The translations under genes were made by a program, and so were the position numbers. Under the pieces are notes generated by a model, which searched no databases, was not told the origin of the DNA, and worked only from the letters and a program-made list of their open reading frames with translations. Below are positions 14,893 through 20,092 of a stretch of 20,092 bases of DNA, one piece after another. Position 1 is the stretch's first letter. Every line of letters begins with the position of its first letter. This DNA is from Paracoccus sp. (in: a-proteobacteria) (GTDB lineage Bacteria > Pseudomonadota > Alphaproteobacteria > Rhodobacterales > Rhodobacteraceae). The stretch lies in assembly GCA_031178645.1 (NCBI GenBank), contig JAPSIP010000002.1:1-20092 (forward strand), given 5' to 3'.

Positions 14893-15311
14893 CCGAAGCG
14901 AGAGCCCGTATCGAAGGCCGCCTCGACCGGGACGTTATACGAGTTGATGTATTTGCGCCCGGCCTCCTTGGCGAAGGCCACGGCGTCCGGCACGGGCAGG
15001 TGCCGCGATTTTGCCAGCTTGACCAGCATCGGCAGGTTGGCGCCGTATAAGATGGTCCGGTCGCGCATGGCGCAAGCCGGCAAGGACAGGTTCGATGGCG
15101 AGCCGCCGAACAAGTCCGTCACCACCACGACGCCATCCCCATTGTCCACCGAATTGGCGGCCGCCTGGATTTCCGCCGTCTTGGCAGCCCGGTCGTGATC
15201 GTCCTCGATCGCGACGGCTGCAATGCCGCTTTGCGGACCAACCACATGTTCAACGGCCAGCAGGTATTCCCTGGCCAGGCCGCCATGCGCCACGATCACG
15301 ATTCCAATCAA
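14889..15311 (-). CDS. PTS EIIA component, mannose/fructose (EIIA-Man) type
   Basis: A 140-residue stand-alone EIIA of the mannose family. The phospho-accepting histidine is H9 in [11 protein letters not shown], and D66 in [14 protein letters not shown] is the conserved supporting acid. It receives phosphate from HPr. No EIIB, EIIC or EIID domain is present, so it most likely acts as a sensor or regulator rather than in sugar uptake. The start codon is TTG at 15311-15309, overlapping the rapZ stop (TTGA), so translation depends on coupling. The reading gives the standard N-terminus, which supports this start. Confidence 0.93.
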   Translation of the reverse strand: MIGIVIVAHGGLAREYLLAVEHVVGPQSGIAAVAIEDDHDRAAKTAEIQAAANSVDNGDGVVVVTDLFGGSPSNLSLPACAMRDRTILYGANLPMLVKLAKSRHLPVPDAVAFAKEAGRKYINSYNVPVEAAFDTGSRFG

Positions 15312-16342
15312 CGCGTTCCACCACGTTCAACAGCGCGCAGCCGGCCCGTCTCCTGGAAAATGCTTTCGGCATCCCCCAGGGAAGACGGCGCCGGAATGCG
15401 ACGTTCAAGTTCCCTGTGCCTTATTGACACCGGCCAGCCTGCCTTCGCAAGCGTGCCGGCCACCTTTTCAGCCAAAGTGACGGAACGATGTTGTCCGCCA
15501 GTGCATCCAAAACCGACCGCGAGATGCGATTTTCCTTCCTCGAGATGGGCTGGAAGCAGAAACAGGATCATTTCGCACACGCGATCCAGGAATTCCGCAA
15601 AGCGCAAATCGTCCGCGACATAGTCCTGCACCGCCTGGTCCCGCCCCGTCAATGGGCGCAGCGAGGCTTCCCAGTGCGGGTTCGCCAGGAAGCGGCAGTC
15701 GAACATCATGTCGATGCCCCGGGGCACGCCGCGCTTGTAGCTGAAGGAATGCAGCGACACGCTGAGCCTGCCGTCGGGACGGATGTCGAACCACCGCGTC
15801 AGTTCCCCCTTCAGGTCGTGAGGCGACAGTTCCGATGTGTCCACCAGCACGTCGGCCCGAACCCGGATGGGCTGCAGCAGGTCGATCTCGGCCATCACGC
15901 CCGCCGCGGGGGCGGTGTCCGGCGACAAGGGGTGCCGGCGCCGGGTTTCGTTGAACCGACGCTCCAGCACCTCGGGGGCGCAGTCGAGGAACAGAACCTC
16001 GGGTGCGTAGCGCGGATCCCGCGTCAGCTTGTCGATCAGTTCGATCACGTTGCTGGCGGAAAAGTCGCGGTTGCGCACGTCAAGGCCAAGCGCCAAGGGC
16101 TGGGGACGGGCCGTGCCGTCCAGAAGGCGCGGGATCAGCGACAAGGGCAGGTTGTCGATCGCCTCGAAGCCCAGATCCTCCAGCACGTTGATCGCGGTGG
16201 ACCGGCCCGCGCCGGAAGGGCCGGTGACCAGGACCAGCCGCTGCGCCCCTTCAGAAGGGGCGGCGTCGAGGTTGGTTGGGGTGGGATCGTCGGCCAAGGC
16301 GACCATCTTTCCTGACTGAATGGGATGCGGATCATCCGTCAT
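15308..16342 (-). CDS. rapZ: RNase adapter / nucleotide-binding protein RapZ (YvcJ family)
   Basis: A 344-residue P-loop protein. Walker A is GPSGAGRST (41-49) and the conserved C-terminal motif is [10 protein letters not shown] (279-288), with [21 protein letters not shown] between them. In E. coli RapZ directs a small RNA to RNase E to control glucosamine-6-phosphate synthase; the alphaproteobacterial role is less clear, but the gene is regularly placed in the PTS cluster. About 30 residues precede the usual N-terminus, so the true start could be the ATG at residue 13. I keep 16342 because it overlaps the hprK stop (ATGA) like the other junctions in this operon. Confidence 0.95.
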   Translation of the reverse strand: MTDDPHPIQSGKMVALADDPTPTNLDAAPSEGAQRLVLVTGPSGAGRSTAINVLEDLGFEAIDNLPLSLIPRLLDGTARPQPLALGLDVRNRDFSASNVIELIDKLTRDPRYAPEVLFLDCAPEVLERRFNETRRRHPLSPDTAPAAGVMAEIDLLQPIRVRADVLVDTSELSPHDLKGELTRWFDIRPDGRLSVSLHSFSYKRGVPRGIDMMFDCRFLANPHWEASLRPLTGRDQAVQDYVADDLRFAEFLDRVCEMILFLLPAHLEEGKSHLAVGFGCTGGQHRSVTLAEKVAGTLAKAGWPVSIRHRELERRIPAPSSLGDAESIFQETGRLRAVERGGTR

Positions 16343-16749
16343 GCGACGCGGCCACCAATCAAAAGCTGCCGCAGCGCAGCGTAAAGATGCGGGCGATAGG
16401 GGCCTGTGACAAGGGGCAAGGCCACGCCCAGCACATCATAGCTTCGCGACTGTGGCAGGCGTTCATCAGACCCCGCCCCCAGGTCGACCACCTGAACGAC
16501 TTGGGCGGGACCGGCGGGGCTGGCGCCAAGGACGCCGATGCCCCGCGCCTCGATCCGGCCAAGAAGCGGGGGCGGGCAACTGGCGACGATCCGGTCGCCA
16601 TCGCGGCGCAGATCGGTGCGGTCATCCGAAACAAGATCCGCCCCTACGGCCATCAACTGCAGCGCGAGGCTGGACTTCCCGGCCCCTGACGGACCGAGGA
16701 TGATCAAGCCGGCGGTTCCGAACGCGATCGTGGTGGCGTGAAGCTGCAT
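16339..16749 (-). CDS. hprK: HPr kinase/phosphorylase, short alphaproteobacterial form
   Basis: A 136-residue protein containing only the kinase domain of HprK; the N-terminal domain found in Firmicutes is absent, as is normal in alphaproteobacteria. Walker A is GPSGAGKSS (19-27). The acidic pair D42/D43 (LVSDDRTDL) and the signature EARGIGVLG (67-75) match the HprK family. It should phosphorylate HPr at S49, encoded three genes downstream. The start has GAGGTGAT nearby upstream, a strong match to the 16S anti-SD tail. It is divergent from pckA. In many relatives chvI and chvG precede hprK; here nothing coding lies between hprK and pckA. Confidence 0.93.
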   Translation of the reverse strand: MQLHATTIAFGTAGLIILGPSGAGKSSLALQLMAVGADLVSDDRTDLRRDGDRIVASCPPPLLGRIEARGIGVLGASPAGPAQVVQVVDLGAGSDERLPQSRSYDVLGVALPLVTGPYRPHLYAALRQLLIGGRVA

Positions 16750-16779
16750 TCCGAATCACCTCTCCCATCCGATCATCCG

Positions 16780-16857
16780 CGGATTTCGCTAACATCCGGT
16801 TGCGCGTCATGGTCCGGTCATCATGTTGGCGATAACATTACCTGTTTCCGCTAACTG
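16780..16857. promoter_or_regulatory. Cluster of LacI-family-type operators between hprK and pckA
   Basis: The general LacI/GalR operator is ATGTTAGC followed by its inverse. The segment 16823-16838 reads ATGTTGGCGATAACAT and matches 14 of 16 positions, with perfect ATGTT/AACAT arms. A second copy at 16842-16857 (CTGTTTCCGCTAACTG) matches 11 of 16. A third at 16780-16795 has one good half (CGCTAACAT). Centres are 43 and 19 bases apart, near whole helical turns. The region controls both hprK and pckA. In Rhodobacter sphaeroides the LacI-family regulator CceR controls gluconeogenesis genes, so it is the prime candidate; no such gene is in the window. The rest of the 207-base gap shows only a weak -10-like TTATAG near 16894. 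Confidence 0.58.
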
Positions 16858-16956
16858 TTCGCGCCAACTTCTTTTTCGCCTCTTTCGGCGTGTTATAGCC
16901 CCTTCATACTGCGTCACGATCATGTCGCAAGCCAATGACCAAGGAGCGTCAATACC

Positions 16957-18552
<1,596 letters not shown>

Positions 18553-18571
18553 GATCGCTGACCCAAAAGCC

Positions 18572-18600
18572 AAAGGCCGCGCAATAGCGCGGCCTTTTTT
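18572..18600. terminator. Terminator after pckA, probably shared with phoX
   Basis: AAAGGCCGCGC (18572-18582) pairs perfectly with GCGCGGCCTTT (18587-18597) over AATA, with a run of six T ending at 18600. The opposite strand has AAA on one side and TTT-rich sequence on the other, so it could also stop the convergent phosphatase transcript. Confidence 0.92.
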
Positions 18601-18639
18601 CGTTGTGGCTTGCGGTGCGCGCTTGCACGCACCATGAAC

Positions 18640-20092
18640 TCACCCGATCCGGCCGCCGCCCTGCTTGGTGATCGCCACGACCGACGGGCGGACCGGCATC
18701 GCGTCGTCGAAATCGGGCCAGCGGGTGGACAGATCCTCGTAATAGGACGGGCGGCCGTGGCCTTCCCAATCGTCGCCGCCATCGGCGGGATGCTGGACGG
18801 CCACGAAGAATGTTGTCATGTCCTCGGTGATGCAGGGACCGCAAAGCTCTCCACCGACCGGCACGCGGTAGAACAGGCGCGAGGTGCCGCGGGCCGTGCC
18901 CTCGGTATCCACCGCCCACAGACCGTCCGTCCGGCCCGTGTCGGACATCGAGTTGCCGTCGGTCGACACCCACAGCCGCCCGTCCGTGTCGATGGCGGCG
19001 TTGTCCGGCATCCCGAACCAGCCATTCGCCGTGGTCTCGGTCGAGAAGGTCGCGCCCACTTCGGCAATGTTGGGATCGCCGCATTTCACCAGGATTTCCC
19101 AGGTGCCGGTGGTCGCGGTAAAATCGCCGTCCCGTTCGATGATCTCGATGATATGACCAAAGGCGTTGTCCACGCGCGGGTTGGCGGCGTTGGCTTCCTT
19201 GCGCTTGGTGTTGTTGGTCAGCATGACATAGGCACGGCCCGTGACCGGGTTCGGCTGGATGTCCTCGGGGCGGTCCATCGGCGTCGCTTCCAGCAGGTCG
19301 GCGGCGCGGCGGGTTTCGATCAGCACGTCGGCTTGGCTGGAGAATCCGTTCTCGGCCGTCAGCGGGCCTTCGCCCTGCACCATCGGCAGCCATTCGACCC
19401 GGCCATCGTCATGGAACCGCGCGACGTAAAGCGTGCCCTCGTCCAGCAGGTCCATGTTGGCCGCGCGGTCGTCGGGGTTGTAGGTGCCCGCCGTCACGAA
19501 CTTGTAGACGTAATCGAAGCGTTCGTCGTCGCCCAGGTAGAAGACGACGCGGCCGTCCTTAGCGACAACGCTTTCCGCGCCTTCGTGCTTGAAGCGCCCA
19601 AGCGCGGTGCGCTTCTTGGGCGTCGAGGCCGGGTCCATCACGTCAACCTCGACGATCCAGCCGAAGCGGTTCGCCTCGTTGGGGTCTTTCGAGACATCGA
19701 AGCGGTCGTGAAAATTGCCCCAGGCATAGGTCGATTCCGGGATGCCCAGGCGGTCGTAATTCGCGGCCTCGGCATGGCCTTCGGGAAGCGCGCCCATGAA
19801 ATAGCCGTGGATGTTCTCCTCGGCCATGATGTAGGTGCCCCAGGGGGTGACGCCGCCCGCGCAGTTGTTGATCGTGCCCAGGACCTGGCGGCCCGAGGGG
19901 TCAGCCACGGTCTGCAGGCGCGCATGGCCTGCGGCAGGGCCTGTCAGCTCCATCGGCGTCTTGGCGGTGATGCGGCGGTTCAGCGCGCCATTCAGCATCG
20001 GCTGCCATTTGCCGTCCGTCTTGCGGATCTCGATGATGGTGCCGCCGTGGGCCGCCATCTCGATGTTGACGCGGGATCCGTCGGCCTCGGAG
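18640..20092 (-). CDS. phoX: PhoX-family phosphatase (DUF839), C-terminal part, cut by window edge
   Basis: The visible 484 residues run off the right end. The reading stays open upstream of the first internal Met (20058) with [11 protein letters not shown], so the start lies outside. Family marks: [18 protein letters not shown], whose cysteine corresponds to the iron-bridging one in Pho[51 protein letters not shown]; and [10 protein letters not shown]. PhoX enzymes are Tat-exported, calcium- and iron-dependent alkaline phosphatases that release phosphate from organic esters. The Tat signal and any Pho box would be outside the window. Some DUF839 proteins lack proven phosphatase activity, so the activity is inferred by family. 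Confidence 0.88.
   Translation of the reverse strand, partial: SEADGSRVNIEMAAHGGTIIEIRKTDGKWQPMLNGALNRRITAKTPMELTGPAAGHARLQTVADPSGRQVLGTINNCAGGVTPWGTYIMAEENIHGYFMGALPEGHAEAANYDRLGIPESTYAWGNFHDRFDVSKDPNEANRFGWIVEVDVMDPASTPKKRTALGRFKHEGAESVVAKDGRVVFYLGDDERFDYVYKFVTAGTYNPDDRAANMDLLDEGTLYVARFHDDGRVEWLPMVQGEGPLTAENGFSSQADVLIETRRAADLLEATPMDRPEDIQPNPVTGRAYVMLTNNTKRKEANAANPRVDNAFGHIIEIIERDGDFTATTGTWEILVKCGDPNIAEVGATFSTETTANGWFGMPDNAAIDTDGRLWVSTDGNSMSDTGRTDGLWAVDTEGTARGTSRLFYRVPVGGELCGPCITEDMTTFFVAVQHPADGGDDWEGHGRPSYYEDLSTRWPDFDDAMPVRPSVVAITKQGGGRIG

Overview
The window looks like chromosome from a high-GC alphaproteobacterium of the family Rhodobacteraceae, most probably Paracoccus or a close relative. 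Evidence: dense GC-rich codon use; an HPr-kinase/RapZ/EIIA/HPr cluster in the alphaproteobacterial order; an etfB-etfA pair of the Paracoccus ETF type; a truncated, kinase-domain-only HPr kinase; a DUF2852 gene; and short intergenic hairpin repeats with the GGATATTT...CCAAG core that I associate with Rhodobacterales. The family call is fairly safe, the genus is inference. No rRNA, tRNA, CRISPR array, insertion sequence, prophage gene or integrase was seen. No stretch over 300 bases lacks a gene; the longest gaps are about 245, 225 and 207 bases and are described as features.

Layout. 1-100: start of tuf (EF-Tu, minus strand, cut by the left edge). 326-1261: Gly-rich DUF533/TerB-like protein closed by a strong terminator. 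1399-2450: overlapping cytochrome c' and cytochrome b561 genes. 2503-3402: YghA-like short-chain dehydrogenase, convergent with parC (3648-5888, minus) across a repeat-rich gap. 6010-8113: tightly packed set of SH3-domain protein, SDR, HIG1-like two-helix membrane protein and PduO-type cobalamin adenosyltransferase. 8238-9922: etfB-etfA; 10070-10945: 3-hydroxybutyryl-CoA dehydrogenase. Together these fit fatty acid/butanoate oxidation feeding the quinone pool. 11046-13470: choX-betC, a choline-type binding protein plus choline-O-sulfatase, with a BetI-like operator upstream. 13502-14613 (minus): DUF2852 and a TetR regulator. 14614-16749 (minus): ptsH, EIIA, rapZ, hprK, a regulatory PTS with overlapping genes. 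16957-18552: pckA, divergent from hprK. 18640-20092 (minus): C-terminal part of a PhoX-family phosphatase, cut by the right edge.

How it fits together. Most of the window is core metabolism. The two most informative regulatory spots are the hprK-pckA intergenic region, which carries up to three LacI-family-type operator sequences and lacks the chvI-chvG two-component genes often found there in relatives, and the choX promoter, which carries a dyad close to the BetI operator. A GTG-started TetR gene directly abuts the ptsH stop codon, which would couple it to the PTS operon. I found no convincing undescribed defence, mobile or biosynthetic system; the interesting points are regulatory and organisational.
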